Origin: an uncultured Chloroflexota bacterium
GTDB lineage: Bacteria; Chloroflexota; Dehalococcoidia; Lucifugimonadales; UBA1127
Assembly (NCBI GenBank): GCA_913045315.1
Contig: CAJWQJ010000002.1
Location: forward strand, 62,001-126,000
Direction of reading: 5' to 3'
Length of the DNA: 64,000 nucleotides
In this document: positions 18,630-26,560 of the stretch, piece after piece
How positions within the stretch are numbered: the first letter of the stretch is position 1
Layout: each line of letters begins with the position of its first letter
Position numbers and translations under genes: made by a program
Notes under the pieces: model-generated
The model's input: only the letters and a program-made list of their open reading frames with translations
What the model was told of the DNA's origin: nothing
Databases searched by the model: none

Positions 18630-18970
18630 GAATTTTTATTTTTGTTAAAACCGAGTGTCTTTTCTGCACCTTCGGCAATAGCATGAAGTTGTTGCTCTGA
18701 AAGCCCTTCTACAGATATTGCCATAACATTTTGTAAATTATATATAACAACAGGATTTTCGAGAACAAATCCATGAGGTGTCTCTGGATTAAATGCATCA
18801 TCAATTCTTGCGATAGTTCTTGCTATCAATTCTTGAACCTCATCCTGAGAAGGTGGAATAGCATACGTATGTCTTGATATTTCCCCACTCACAAGCTTCA
18901 CCGAAATAATAAGTGTGATTGGAAACCCACCTTCAGCACTTATCGATACACTTGGTAATCCACCTACCAC
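18626..18970 (-). CDS. Hypothetical protein
   Basis: 114 aa, family not recognised. The start is GTG with AAGGAGG six bases upstream, a strong ribosome site. The sequence alternates beta-like strands (ITLIISVKLVSGEISRHTYAI) with two helices (SQDEVQELIARTIARIDDAF and SEQQLHAIAEGAEKTLGF). There is no signal peptide or membrane helix, so it should be cytoplasmic. Overlaps the end of the MFS gene by 4 nt. Confidence 0.72.
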   Translation of the reverse strand: MVGGLPSVSISAEGGFPITLIISVKLVSGEISRHTYAIPPSQDEVQELIARTIARIDDAFNPETPHGFVLENPVVIYNLQNVMAISVEGLSEQQLHAIAEGAEKTLGFNKNKNS

Positions 18971-19151
18971 GTTATTCCTCCTTACAAAATTCTATTCAGT
19001 ACAATGCTAGGTATTTATAAAAAATATTGCAATAGTTATTGCATTTTATCAAATCAACCATAGAAACAGTTACGTGCTATACTCATTAACACAATGTAAT
19101 TAACTCTATTCTCTATATAAAATTCAGTAGTGCAAAATATTAAGTGAATTT

Positions 19152-20375
19152 ATGCAATTATACTCCCAAAAAAATATTTATTATGGATGGATAATAGTTG
19201 GTGTTGTATTTCTTTCTACAGTAGCATCAGCTATTCAACTCAATCCAACAATAGGTGTATTTGTTACACCTATCACAGCAGAATTTGGATGGTCAAGATC
19301 AGAACTTGCTGGAGCAGTAACAATAGGCACAATATTTGGTGGAATTCTTGCTATATTAACTGGTCGAATTGTGGACAAATTTGGACCAAGATGGGTTTTA
19401 TTTTCTGGATTCCTTATCCTTGGATCACTATTAATTGGACTAGGAAATATTCAAAATCTTTTTCATTTTTACATAATTACTGTCATCTCAAGAATGGTTC
19501 TCCAAGGAGTTATAAATATAACTTGTCAAACAATTGTAACAAAATGGTTTATACGGCTTAGGGGTAGAGCTGTAGCAATCGCCACAGTTGGGGAACGGGT
19601 TGGAAACGGAATTGTACCATTTTTAACGCAAATTATCATTATTACACAAGGCTGGAGAACTGCTTCATGGGTAATAGGTATAATGGCATGGACAATCACA
19701 CTTGGACCTACTGCACTTTGGCTTAGAAGGTCACCACAGGATATGAACCTTTTACCAGATGGTGACTCAAAACCAGCTCAAATAAAATCAAAATTTGAAT
19801 ATTCTCTTTCTGATGCTTTCAAAACAAAATCTTTCTATCTTTTAGGTGCTGCTTTTAGTGTTGCAAGTTTTATAGATACCGGTATTAATTTTAGCTTAAA
19901 TCCATATCTAATAGACCAATCATTAAGTGAAAAAAATTCTGTAACTGTCATAGCAATATGGGCTTTCTCAGGTATTGCAGGTTCACTAATAGCAGGAATT
20001 TTAGCAGAACATTTTAAAAACCAAATCATTGTACTTTGTTGCTATATTGGACTTGCAATGGGAATTTTACTCCTTATTTCCGTCAATTCATTACCGTCTG
20101 GAGTAGCATTCGGAGTCACCCATGGAGCATTTTTTGGTGCTGCAGTTTTAATGCAACATGTGATACTGGCACAATATTTTGGCACAAATTCAATTGCCAC
20201 AATACGAGGGGCTATTGCTCCTTGGCAAATGGCCGGAAATGCTTTTGGGCCACTTGCAGCCTCAATTGTTTTTGATGCCACCGGTAGCTACATAGCAATC
20301 TTTCGAACCTATTTGGCATTATTAGTTTTAATTATAATTGCAATATCTTTATCTTCCCCGCCATCAAAAAATTAA
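19152..20375 (+). CDS. MFS transporter, monocarboxylate/OFA-type
   Basis: 407 aa with 12 helices. Opens IYYGWIIVGVVFLSTV, with GWSRSELAGAVTIGTI, motif A GRIVDKFGPRWVLFSG and KWFIRLRGRAVAIATVG. The central loop shows RRSPQDMNLLPDGDS, shared with the paralogues at 17343 and 41132 (the x-x-E/Q-D/Y-G/M-LLPDGD pattern). No clear ribosome site precedes the ATG. The substrate is unknown beyond the family's preference for carboxylates. Confidence 0.87.
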   Translation: MQLYSQKNIYYGWIIVGVVFLSTVASAIQLNPTIGVFVTPITAEFGWSRSELAGAVTIGTIFGGILAILTGRIVDKFGPRWVLFSGFLILGSLLIGLGNIQNLFHFYIITVISRMVLQGVINITCQTIVTKWFIRLRGRAVAIATVGERVGNGIVPFLTQIIIITQGWRTASWVIGIMAWTITLGPTALWLRRSPQDMNLLPDGDSKPAQIKSKFEYSLSDAFKTKSFYLLGAAFSVASFIDTGINFSLNPYLIDQSLSEKNSVTVIAIWAFSGIAGSLIAGILAEHFKNQIIVLCCYIGLAMGILLLISVNSLPSGVAFGVTHGAFFGAAVLMQHVILAQYFGTNSIATIRGAIAPWQMAGNAFGPLAASIVFDATGSYIAIFRTYLALLVLIIIAISLSSPPSKN

Positions 20376-20459
20376 CTACTATAATTTACTAAAGTGATAA
20401 AAATTACCTTAAAGAATTGAGATGCTGATTTATAACCACAAAATTCTAAAGGAGGGATG

Positions 20460-21089
20460 ATGGAACATGAAAGTGTAGTTCAATGGGTATATGCTTCAAA
20501 AGATAATGAGGAATTAGCAAATCGTTATAACCAATGGTCAAAAAGTTATGATAACGATCTTGCAAGAGATTTTGATTGGAAAGGACATATTCTTTGTGCA
20601 GACACACTTACACAATATGTAATGCAAAATGAAACAATTATTGACGTAGGATGTGGGACAGGGCTTTGCGGAACTGAAATGGTTAATAGAGGTTATTCAA
20701 GCATTGATGGATTCGATCTTTCTGAAGGAATGTTAAATGAGGCCCGTTCCCTTAATATATATAACGATTTACGCAAAGGAATATTAGGCGAAACACTTGA
20801 ATACGACTCAAATTCCTATGATGCAGCTGTTGCAGCTGGGGTATTTTCTCAGGGACATGCTCCAGCAAGCGGATGGGATGAAGTGGTCCGAATAATTAAA
20901 CCAAACGGTCATTTCATTCTAACTATTAGAGCAGATAGTTATGAACTTCTCGGTTTTAAAGAAAAGCACCAAGAACTTATTGATTCCAAAAAAATTGAAT
21001 TATTAGAAAGTTCTCCCCCTATGCAGTTGCTACCCAAGGGTGAACCAGACGTACATCATATCATCCGGGTTTATAAAGTTTTGAAATAA
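20460..21089 (+). CDS. Class I SAM-dependent methyltransferase
   Basis: About 209 aa. Motif I is IIDVGCGTGLCGTEMV, then GFDLSEGMLNEA (SAM ribose-binding acid), YDAAVAAGVFSQGHAP and IIKPNGHFILTIR. The N-terminal ANRYNQWSKSYDNDL resembles Williams-Beuren-type and small-molecule methyltransferases. Two ATGs stand in tandem after AAAGGAGGG; the second (20460) has the better spacing. Substrate unknown. Confidence 0.85.
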   Translation: MEHESVVQWVYASKDNEELANRYNQWSKSYDNDLARDFDWKGHILCADTLTQYVMQNETIIDVGCGTGLCGTEMVNRGYSSIDGFDLSEGMLNEARSLNIYNDLRKGILGETLEYDSNSYDAAVAAGVFSQGHAPASGWDEVVRIIKPNGHFILTIRADSYELLGFKEKHQELIDSKKIELLESSPPMQLLPKGEPDVHHIIRVYKVLK

Positions 21090-21142
21090 ATTTATTTTTC
21101 CTGAACCGAACTTTACTTAAGAGATAGTACACATATTTTCCA

Positions 21143-22048
21143 CTAATCAAACACAACAAGAAGTATAGATATTATAAGAAGTAATACACCAAACGTTTCA
21201 ATTCTTGAAATTTTTTGATGAAAAACAAACACTGTAATTGCTAATGAGAAAATCAACTCAATTTGTCCTACTGCTCGTACGGGAGCAGCTGTATACAAGG
21301 CAAATGCCGAAAACCATGATGCAGTAGTTATCGCTGCAAAAAAACCAGCAGTTATCCCTGGTTTCCATAACTTTAATACGGCTATTAGTTCATTTTTTCG
21401 ATACATCATTAAATATACAATCATAACAATTGCTTGCCCTACGACGGCAATCGCTGCTGTAGTAGTTGCACGAAACAAAAAATCTCCCGACTCTAAACTA
21501 TTAACAGCTAGTCGAAAGGTAATTACGCTAACAGCGAGTGTAATTGCAGATAATAGTCCAATAAATGTTGAGTAGGATTTCAAACTCAAATAAATATCTT
21601 TTGCAGAAAAAATACTGCCCTTTAGGGACAAAAAAATCATAGCTATAGTGCCAAATATAATTGCTATGCCAAATTGAAAATTTATCATGGAAGAGAGCAT
21701 AATTGCTTCTATGATTGCAGCAAAAAGCACCTCAGTTTTTGAAAATGCTATTCCTACCAAAAAATTCTTGTAACTAAAAAGTTTTACTAGAAATACTGTA
21801 AAAGTAATTTGAGCAATTGCTCCAAATGTCATCCATACAAAAAACCATGTATTGAAAGATGGAAACGCATTTTCGCCACCACCATAAAAAACAAGACTAA
21901 ACCATAACCAAGCAAAAGGAATGGCATAGATAAAACGAATAGCTGAAGCTCCATAATCACCTAAAGGACCCTTCATATGTCTTTGAATGGCCGTACGAAT
22001 CGCTTGAGAGAGAGCAGCTAATATAGCTATCGGAATCCAAAGTTCCAT
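21143..22048 (-). CDS. DMT-superfamily (EamA-type) transporter
   Basis: About 301 aa with ten membrane helices in two five-helix repeats. The N-terminus LAALSQAIRTAIQRHMKGPLGDYGASAIRFIYAIPFAW and the C-terminal half with PVRAVGQIELIFSLAITVFVFHQKISRIETFGVLLL are typical EamA repeats. An upstream TTG (22057) is possible, but the ATG at 22048 sits better behind AGG. The substrate, perhaps a metabolite being exported, is unknown. Confidence 0.85.
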   Translation of the reverse strand: MELWIPIAILAALSQAIRTAIQRHMKGPLGDYGASAIRFIYAIPFAWLWFSLVFYGGGENAFPSFNTWFFVWMTFGAIAQITFTVFLVKLFSYKNFLVGIAFSKTEVLFAAIIEAIMLSSMINFQFGIAIIFGTIAMIFLSLKGSIFSAKDIYLSLKSYSTFIGLLSAITLAVSVITFRLAVNSLESGDFLFRATTTAAIAVVGQAIVMIVYLMMYRKNELIAVLKLWKPGITAGFFAAITTASWFSAFALYTAAPVRAVGQIELIFSLAITVFVFHQKISRIETFGVLLLIISILLVVFD

Positions 22049-22096
22049 TAATATCAAACCTGAAATAGAAATAATTTTATTGATAAAATAATTCGT

Positions 22097-22600
22097 TCAA
22101 CAAAGAAATTGATTAACTGAAGAACAGAAATTTAAGTGATCTTGTGATCCAATTAATATCTTCTTTCCATCTATCAAGGTCAATAATACACCATAATTAC
22201 CATGAACATTGTAAGCTTTTCCTTTTGGACCATATCGGATCCCCCATCCACCATAATCACGAAGAGGATTGTAGGTAATTGACTCAGCTTTAGTTATTTC
22301 ACTGAACGGTAAAACAATCCAATTTATGTGTAGATATCGAAACCGAAGAAATATTCCACCAGATCGCACTTGGGTATCCAATCGAATCAGAAATATCCAT
22401 AACGGAAACACTACAATAAAAAACAGCCATATTAAAATAACGAACAAAAATTGAATCGTAGTAAAATTATCAGTGTTCGCAGATATCAATACTGGAAATA
22501 TGAAAATAAATAGAATTGATTCCACCATCAATATAATGCCCCATAACCATTTTTGACGAAAATATTGAGTTTCGAAGTAGGATGCTAGTTCGCAATTCAT
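22097..22600 (-). CDS. Membrane protein with a bacterial PH-like domain (DUF6141-like)
   Basis: 167 aa. Two N-terminal helices (WLWGIILMVESILFIFIFPVLI and IQFLFVILIWLFFIVVFPLWIFL) precede a cytoplasmic beta domain with ITKAESITYNPLRDYGGWGIRYGPKGKAYNVHGNYGVLLTL and KKILIGSQ. This GGWGIRYG...KAYNV...GVLL pattern is that of small bacterial PH-like membrane proteins. Function unknown. Same strand as the DMT gene, 48 bp upstream of it, so possibly one transcript. Confidence 0.78.
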   Translation of the reverse strand: MNCELASYFETQYFRQKWLWGIILMVESILFIFIFPVLISANTDNFTTIQFLFVILIWLFFIVVFPLWIFLIRLDTQVRSGGIFLRFRYLHINWIVLPFSEITKAESITYNPLRDYGGWGIRYGPKGKAYNVHGNYGVLLTLIDGKKILIGSQDHLNFCSSVNQFLC

Positions 22601-22701
22601 CTCGCAAGTATACCAAATATCTCTATATTATTCCCTTATTATTTTCAACAATCATACTTATAGTATCTATATATCCGATATACATTATTATATAATATCG
22701 A

Positions 22702-22730
22702 TTGACTCGATATTATATTTTCCGTAAACT
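22702..22730 (+). promoter_or_regulatory. Possible promoter of the small-gene cluster
   Basis: TTGACT (22702-22707), a 17-bp spacer and TAAACT (22725-22730). Match is fair; it is the best candidate in the gap before the three small genes. Confidence 0.4.
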
Positions 22731-22764
22731 ATACATAAATCCATCCAGCATAGAAAGGTGAGAA

Positions 22765-22902
22765 ATGATAAATATGATTCAGCCAGCAAAGCAATATCAG
22801 GCAACTTTGAATTCTTCAAGTGTCAAATATTCTTATCTACCTCGACAAGCATTCCGTGCTACTGAAATCCTTATAAACGTAATTGGGGGAATCAATGGTT
22901 AA
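22765..22902 (+). CDS. Hypothetical 45-aa protein
   Basis: ATG with AAAGGTGAG upstream. The product begins MINMIQPAKQYQATLNS, contains SYLPRQAFRAT and ends with a hydrophobic stretch, ILINVIGGING. Not recognised. The next frame starts inside its last codons (ATGGTTAA overlap), which supports real translation of both. First of three small genes in a row. Confidence 0.6.
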   Translation: MINMIQPAKQYQATLNSSSVKYSYLPRQAFRATEILINVIGGING

Positions 22903-23071
22903 TATATTTTCTTCTGAAAAACCTTATTTATACAGGAGTAATCAATTCGAAAACTACTATTCACGCCTTATTACAGCAACTAGTGCTGGACTTCCAAATT
23001 TTATAGAATCGAAAAAAGATTTTATCCAATCTCTGGACCTTTCACTTAACATCCAGATTAATATCGTATAA
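22895..23071 (+). CDS. Hypothetical 58-aa protein
   Basis: The ATG at 22895 is preceded by GGGGGA and overlaps the stop of the 45-aa gene by 8 nt; a more upstream in-frame ATG (22883) has no better support. The sequence is rich in Tyr, Ser and Asn (SSEKPYLYRSNQFENYYSR), with no membrane helix and no cysteine. Family not recognised. Probably translationally coupled to its neighbour. Confidence 0.6.
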   Translation: MVNIFSSEKPYLYRSNQFENYYSRLITATSAGLPNFIESKKDFIQSLDLSLNIQINIV

Positions 23072-23083
23072 AGGAAAATTATT

Positions 23084-23272
23084 ATGACAAATCAACATTC
23101 AAATATTAATACAATAAATAAATTAATGCATTACAGCATTTGCGGAACTTGTTCTGGAGAAATGATGTATCTTTGCGATTGGCCTGAAAATGGTATATTG
23201 CGATGTGTTCAGTGTGGAGAAACACGAAATCTCGAATTCAAAAATTCTATAAATAAGACGAATGTAGCCTAG
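23084..23272 (+). CDS. Small zinc-ribbon-like protein (62 aa)
   Basis: ATG with AAAGGA upstream. Two Cys pairs, CGTC (about residues 20-23) and CVQC (about 41-44), are separated by about 18 residues (SGEMMYLCDWPENGILR), the geometry of a compact zinc ribbon, with one more Cys between. The C-terminus is polar. Third gene of the small cluster, 12 bp after the 58-aa gene. A role in nucleic-acid or protein binding is possible but not shown. Confidence 0.65.
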   Translation: MTNQHSNINTINKLMHYSICGTCSGEMMYLCDWPENGILRCVQCGETRNLEFKNSINKTNVA

Positions 23273-23280
23273 TTAAAAAA

Positions 23281-23451
23281 TTATTTTTTTCTGTGGTATA
23301 AAGAAAAGATAAATATTAAACAACCTACAATCCAAGTGAACCCGACTAAGAAATTAAGAATATCTTTGTTTGCTATTGCAGGAATTATAAATAATAACCC
23401 ACATAAAAAAAACATTAGCCATCCATATATTTCGAAATTTTTAAACATCAT
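23281..23451 (-). CDS. Small two-helix membrane protein (56 aa)
   Basis: A frame starts at tandem ATGs (23451/23448) with GGGGAAG upstream. It encodes MMFKNFEIYG, then the helix WLMFFLCGLLFIIPAI, a short NKDI loop, a second helix FLVGFTWIVGCLIFIFSL and a basic tail YHRKK, consistent with the positive-inside rule. It follows the SDR gene on the same strand by 13 nt, so it is probably its operon partner. Family unknown. Confidence 0.6.
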   Translation of the reverse strand: MMFKNFEIYGWLMFFLCGLLFIIPAIANKDILNFLVGFTWIVGCLIFIFSLYHRKK

Positions 23452-23464
23452 AATCTTCCCCTGA

Positions 23465-24229
23465 TTAGATTAAATCATATTTCGAAAAATCATTAACTCC
23501 ACATTCACGTAAAACTTCCATATCTGACAAAGTATTCCCTGTATATTTTTTGGGATCCTTGGAAATAATTTCAAACACAGCATCAGCAAAACGTTGAGGG
23601 GATTGATCATCTGGATTGACGCGCCCCATGGCTATCATCCCTTCTGTTCTTAGGCTGCTTCCTTCAGGCCATATAGTATTTACTGCAATATCATAAGTAC
23701 TGAACTCCTTTGACATACTTAAAGAAAGTAGAGTTGACGCATGTTTAGATAACGTATAAGGGCCGGTTATATTTCCACCAATTTTTGGTGAGACATTAAG
23801 TATATGCCCTTCACCTTGTTGCTTCATTGAAGGAATTACAGACTTTACTAATGATGCTAATCCGCGAAAATTTAGACCCATGAGTATATCCCATTTTCCT
23901 AAGTCAGTAGACTCAATTCCACCTTGAAAATTTGCTGCAGCACAATGTATTAATATATCAATGCGGTTAAATTCATTAAGCGTTTTTTCAACAAGGGAAG
24001 TTACATCATCATCTAAAGTAACGTTGCACTTAACAGGCAACACAGACCCGCCTTCAGCTATTATCTCATTTGCAGTCTGCATAATAGTTCCTCCTATACG
24101 CGGATGAGGAGATTCAGTTCTTGCAGCAAGGACCACTTTGACTCCATTTCTAGCTAAAGTCAGGGCAATAGCTTTACCCAATCCACGGCTACTGCCAGTA
24201 ATAATTGCAACTTTTCCGTTCAGGTCCAT
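23465..24229 (-). CDS. SDR-family oxidoreductase (HSDL2-like subgroup)
   Basis: 254 aa. TGSSRGLGKAIALTLARNG cofactor motif, then AARTESPHPRIGGTIMQTANEI, an insert seen in the hydroxysteroid-dehydrogenase-like-2 group, IHCAAANFQG in place of the usual NNAG, and the active site Y-x-x-x-K as GPYTLSKHAS. The expected catalytic Ser region reads LNVSPKIGG. The C-terminus lacks the common DGG ending and runs GNTLSDMEVLRECGVNDFSKYDLI. Probably acts on a fatty or ring alcohol/ketone, by analogy only. Confidence 0.85.
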   Translation of the reverse strand: MDLNGKVAIITGSSRGLGKAIALTLARNGVKVVLAARTESPHPRIGGTIMQTANEIIAEGGSVLPVKCNVTLDDDVTSLVEKTLNEFNRIDILIHCAAANFQGGIESTDLGKWDILMGLNFRGLASLVKSVIPSMKQQGEGHILNVSPKIGGNITGPYTLSKHASTLLSLSMSKEFSTYDIAVNTIWPEGSSLRTEGMIAMGRVNPDDQSPQRFADAVFEIISKDPKKYTGNTLSDMEVLRECGVNDFSKYDLI

Positions 24230-24376
24230 GTGTCACTCTCCAAATGATAAAATTAGTGTTATAATGGCATAATATGAGGAATATTTCACATATTCATACG
24301 TCAATAAATTTTGGCCTTTAGTTACCAATTCATTATGGCTATATGCTACTAAATTATTCTTGCTAGGGGTTTACAA

Positions 24377-25378
24377 TTGATTAGTGTAGTTCCAGGACCA
24401 TTTTCCACAAAAGGAAAACAAGAAGCGGTCCAAAAAGAAGTTAGAGAAAATTACGAAACATATTTTGCCAAAGCCGCAAAAACGAGGCTCTGGTTCCCAG
24501 ATAAACTTCCTGAACGCAATCAAATGGCAGACTATGGGCATTTGATAACTGAAGATACCAAAGAGATTCTGCTTGGCTTCCTCGGAGTTGAATCAATTGT
24601 TGATGACTACGTATACAGTGGTTTGAAAGCAGCAGGCGACAGTCTTTCCACAAAAGAATTATACATCCAGTGGGGATATGAAGAACGTCGACACGGACAA
24701 ACATTTCGACATTCCCTGATAGATTCTGGCCTTTACTCCCAGGAATTCATTGATAAATTTCTGCATGAAACATTAGAACATCATTGGACATTCGAAGACC
24801 AAACTGGCTACGAAGAAACCCCTTTACTTGGAGCAGCATATGCCATTTTTCAAGAACGTCAAACCAGAAGAAATTACACCTATACACGAATACAAATATG
24901 GGAAGAATATGGAAGTCCTTGTGACGCAAATGGTAAACGAATATTCCCAGCAATTGCTGGGGCTATAAGATTTCCTGAGATTGATGAGGGAGCACATGAG
25001 GCGAATTTTACGAATATTGTCAGGATCTACATGAAATACTTTCCCGATCTCGCTCTAGATGCACTGGTCAAAGTTTCAAAAAACTACCAAATGCCTGCAG
25101 TGCAAATGCCCAACGCAGAAAGATTTATTCAGTGCATTCTTGCAACTAAAATGGGAGATGCGAGAAAAATTATCAGTGAGATTATGAACCCTGCACTGGA
25201 GAAAATGGGCTTGGAAAATAGGCAAGCACTTAGAAAAGCTGTAAAAAACTTCAACCTCTTACCTGAGAATGCAATAGTAAATATCGAAGGTAGATTCAAA
25301 AGTGGCATTAATCCAGATGATGACACACCAATTTATACCATGAAACCTAACGGTGAATTTATATTAACTGATAACTAA
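24377..25378 (+). CDS. Acyl-ACP desaturase family (stearoyl-ACP desaturase-like diiron enzyme)
   Basis: 333 aa; TTG start behind AGGGG. The diiron ligand motifs are visible: WGYEERRHGQTFR (ExxRH, about residue 95) and IDEGAHEANFTNI (EGxHE, about 190), with an earlier Glu in LGVESIVDDY. This is the soluble FA_desaturase_2 fold, which puts a cis double bond into ACP- or CoA-bound acyl chains using O2 and reduced ferredoxin. Divergent from the SDR. No electron-transfer partner gene adjoins. Confidence 0.88.
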   Translation: MISVVPGPFSTKGKQEAVQKEVRENYETYFAKAAKTRLWFPDKLPERNQMADYGHLITEDTKEILLGFLGVESIVDDYVYSGLKAAGDSLSTKELYIQWGYEERRHGQTFRHSLIDSGLYSQEFIDKFLHETLEHHWTFEDQTGYEETPLLGAAYAIFQERQTRRNYTYTRIQIWEEYGSPCDANGKRIFPAIAGAIRFPEIDEGAHEANFTNIVRIYMKYFPDLALDALVKVSKNYQMPAVQMPNAERFIQCILATKMGDARKIISEIMNPALEKMGLENRQALRKAVKNFNLLPENAIVNIEGRFKSGINPDDDTPIYTMKPNGEFILTDN

Positions 25379-25408
25379 ATATTGTATTTAATAACACCTA
25401 AGAAAATG

Positions 25409-25437
25409 TTGACTATATAAAATAATACTAGTAGAGT
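25409..25437 (+). promoter_or_regulatory. Possible promoter of the peroxiredoxin leader transcript
   Basis: TTGACT (25409-25414) with a 17-bp spacer to TAGAGT (25432-25437). The -35 is good and the -10 weak. It is the only TTGAC element ahead of the leader ORF. Confidence 0.4.
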
Positions 25438-25467
25438 TAACCTCAATATGAAAAGTAGGAGATGATA

Positions 25468-25560
25468 TTGAATATATCGCGAACATCAGATCTTATACTT
25501 TGCTCTTGTTGTAGTTCACTATATATATGGCCTGAGGCCTACTTTAAGGAGGTGTTTTGA
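25468..25560 (+). CDS. Cysteine-rich leader peptide A
   Basis: A 30-codon ORF, TTG start, with AGGAG 6 nt upstream (an in-frame ATG at 25462 is directly against the ribosome site and less likely). It reads MNISRTSDLILCSCCSS and ends EAYFKEVF; three Cys codons (25501-25503, 25507-25512) fall in four positions. Its last codons contain AAGGAGGT (25546-25553), which can pair with the 5' arm of the terminator that follows. It has the layout of an attenuation leader: the act of translation matters, not the peptide. Precedes the 57-aa copy 2 and a peroxiredoxin. Confidence 0.68.
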   Translation: MNISRTSDLILCSCCSSLYIWPEAYFKEVF

Positions 25561-25606
25561 TATAGACCAAACACAATTACCGAACAAAACAAATATGTTA
25601 AGTAGT

Positions 25607-25630
25607 GACCTCAAATGAGGTCTTTTTTTT
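25607..25630 (+). terminator. Intrinsic terminator (attenuator) A
   Basis: GACCTC (25607-25612), loop AAAT, GAGGTC (25617-25622), then eight T. It lies inside the 5' leader, 33 bp before the 57-aa gene. GAGGT in the leader ORF (25549-25553) is complementary to ACCTC of the 5' arm (25608-25612), giving the alternative antiterminator pairing. Its stem is identical to attenuator B at 56636. Confidence 0.8.
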
Positions 25631-25663
25631 ATTTATTTTTATCAATTAATCAAGGAGTAGAAA

Positions 25664-25837
25664 ATGAAATTTTACAACCTAAAACTTCGAAAATCAGTTG
25701 AGGTAGATTCAAAAGATATTTCAAAAGTGACACTCAAAAATGGTCGCCCAGCCGCAAAAGCTACTGTCTCAATAGACGGACAAGAATACACAATGTTTAA
25801 AATATTAAGTAAAGCCGATGCGGACAAATTATCCTGA
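25664..25837 (+). CDS. Conserved 57-aa Cys-free protein, copy 2
   Basis: ATG behind AAGGAG. Same length and start as the product at 17111; it differs at three residues (E/D, T/S, Q/E), while 22 other codons differ silently. MKFYNLKLRKSVEVDSK, NGRPAAKATVS and ILSKADADKLS are the recognisable parts. No cysteine, which is notable downstream of a cysteine-codon leader: it could be made in full under Cys shortage. Followed 51 bp later by the peroxiredoxin. Family not recognised. Confidence 0.85.
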   Translation: MKFYNLKLRKSVEVDSKDISKVTLKNGRPAAKATVSIDGQEYTMFKILSKADADKLS

Positions 25838-25888
25838 ATCAACATTTACAAAATAATATTTCAATTTGATATGAAAATAGGAGATCAT

Positions 25889-26524
25889 ATGAGTATACGT
25901 TTAGGTGATGATGCACCAAATTTTAAAGCTGTTACAACTGAAGGAGACATAGATTTTCATGAATGGGCTGGGGATTCCTGGGTAATTCTTATGTCCCACC
26001 CAGCAGATTTCACACCAGTCTGCACAACTGAACTTGGCAGGGTAGCTTCATTGGGAGAAGAATTTAAACGAAGAAATGCAAAAACAATTGCAATCAGTGT
26101 AGATCCTGTTGATTCCCATTCAGGCTGGATTGGGGATATCAATGAAACCCAAAATACCCAAGTAAAATTTCCTTTGATCGCAGATCCAAATCGTGAAATT
26201 GCAGACCTATACGATATGATTCACCCAAATGCAGACAACACAAATACCGTTAGAACACTCTTCATTATTGGACCAGACAAAAAAGTAAAACTCAGTCTCA
26301 CATATCCTCCGTCTACTGGGAGAAATTTTCAAGAAGTTTTGAGAGTTCTAGACTCGCTTCAACTAACTGCTAATTATCAGGTTGCTACACCTGCTGATTG
26401 GAATCATGGAGAAGATTGTGTAGTAATTCCAGCAATTAAAACTGAAGATATTCCTGCAAAATTTCCGAAAGGATATACAGAAGTCAAACCATACTTGAGA
26501 ACTACACCTCAACCAAACATCTAG
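25889..26524 (+). CDS. 1-Cys peroxiredoxin (Prx6-type AhpC/TSA)
   Basis: 211 aa. The frame opens at 25871, but AGGAGA and the family start place initiation at 25889 (MSIRLGDDAPNF). The peroxidatic site is HPADFTPVCTTELG (PxxxTxxC, about residue 46) with the Arg in NTVRTLFIIGPDKKV. The long C-terminal domain contains NHGEDCVVIP and GYTEVKPYLR, typical of Prx6-type enzymes. Reduces peroxides using thiols. It lies under the cysteine leader with the 57-aa gene. Confidence 0.93.
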   Translation: MSIRLGDDAPNFKAVTTEGDIDFHEWAGDSWVILMSHPADFTPVCTTELGRVASLGEEFKRRNAKTIAISVDPVDSHSGWIGDINETQNTQVKFPLIADPNREIADLYDMIHPNADNTNTVRTLFIIGPDKKVKLSLTYPPSTGRNFQEVLRVLDSLQLTANYQVATPADWNHGEDCVVIPAIKTEDIPAKFPKGYTEVKPYLRTTPQPNI

Positions 26525-26560
26525 TAGAATTAGATTGATTCAGCTACAGTAGCAGGCACC

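Noticed and set aside
25561-25618. Second tiny ORF (ATA start) after the AAGGAGGTG of leader A
   Set aside because: The GGAGG is better explained as the antiterminator strand; the frame would run into the terminator stem and is only 18 codons.
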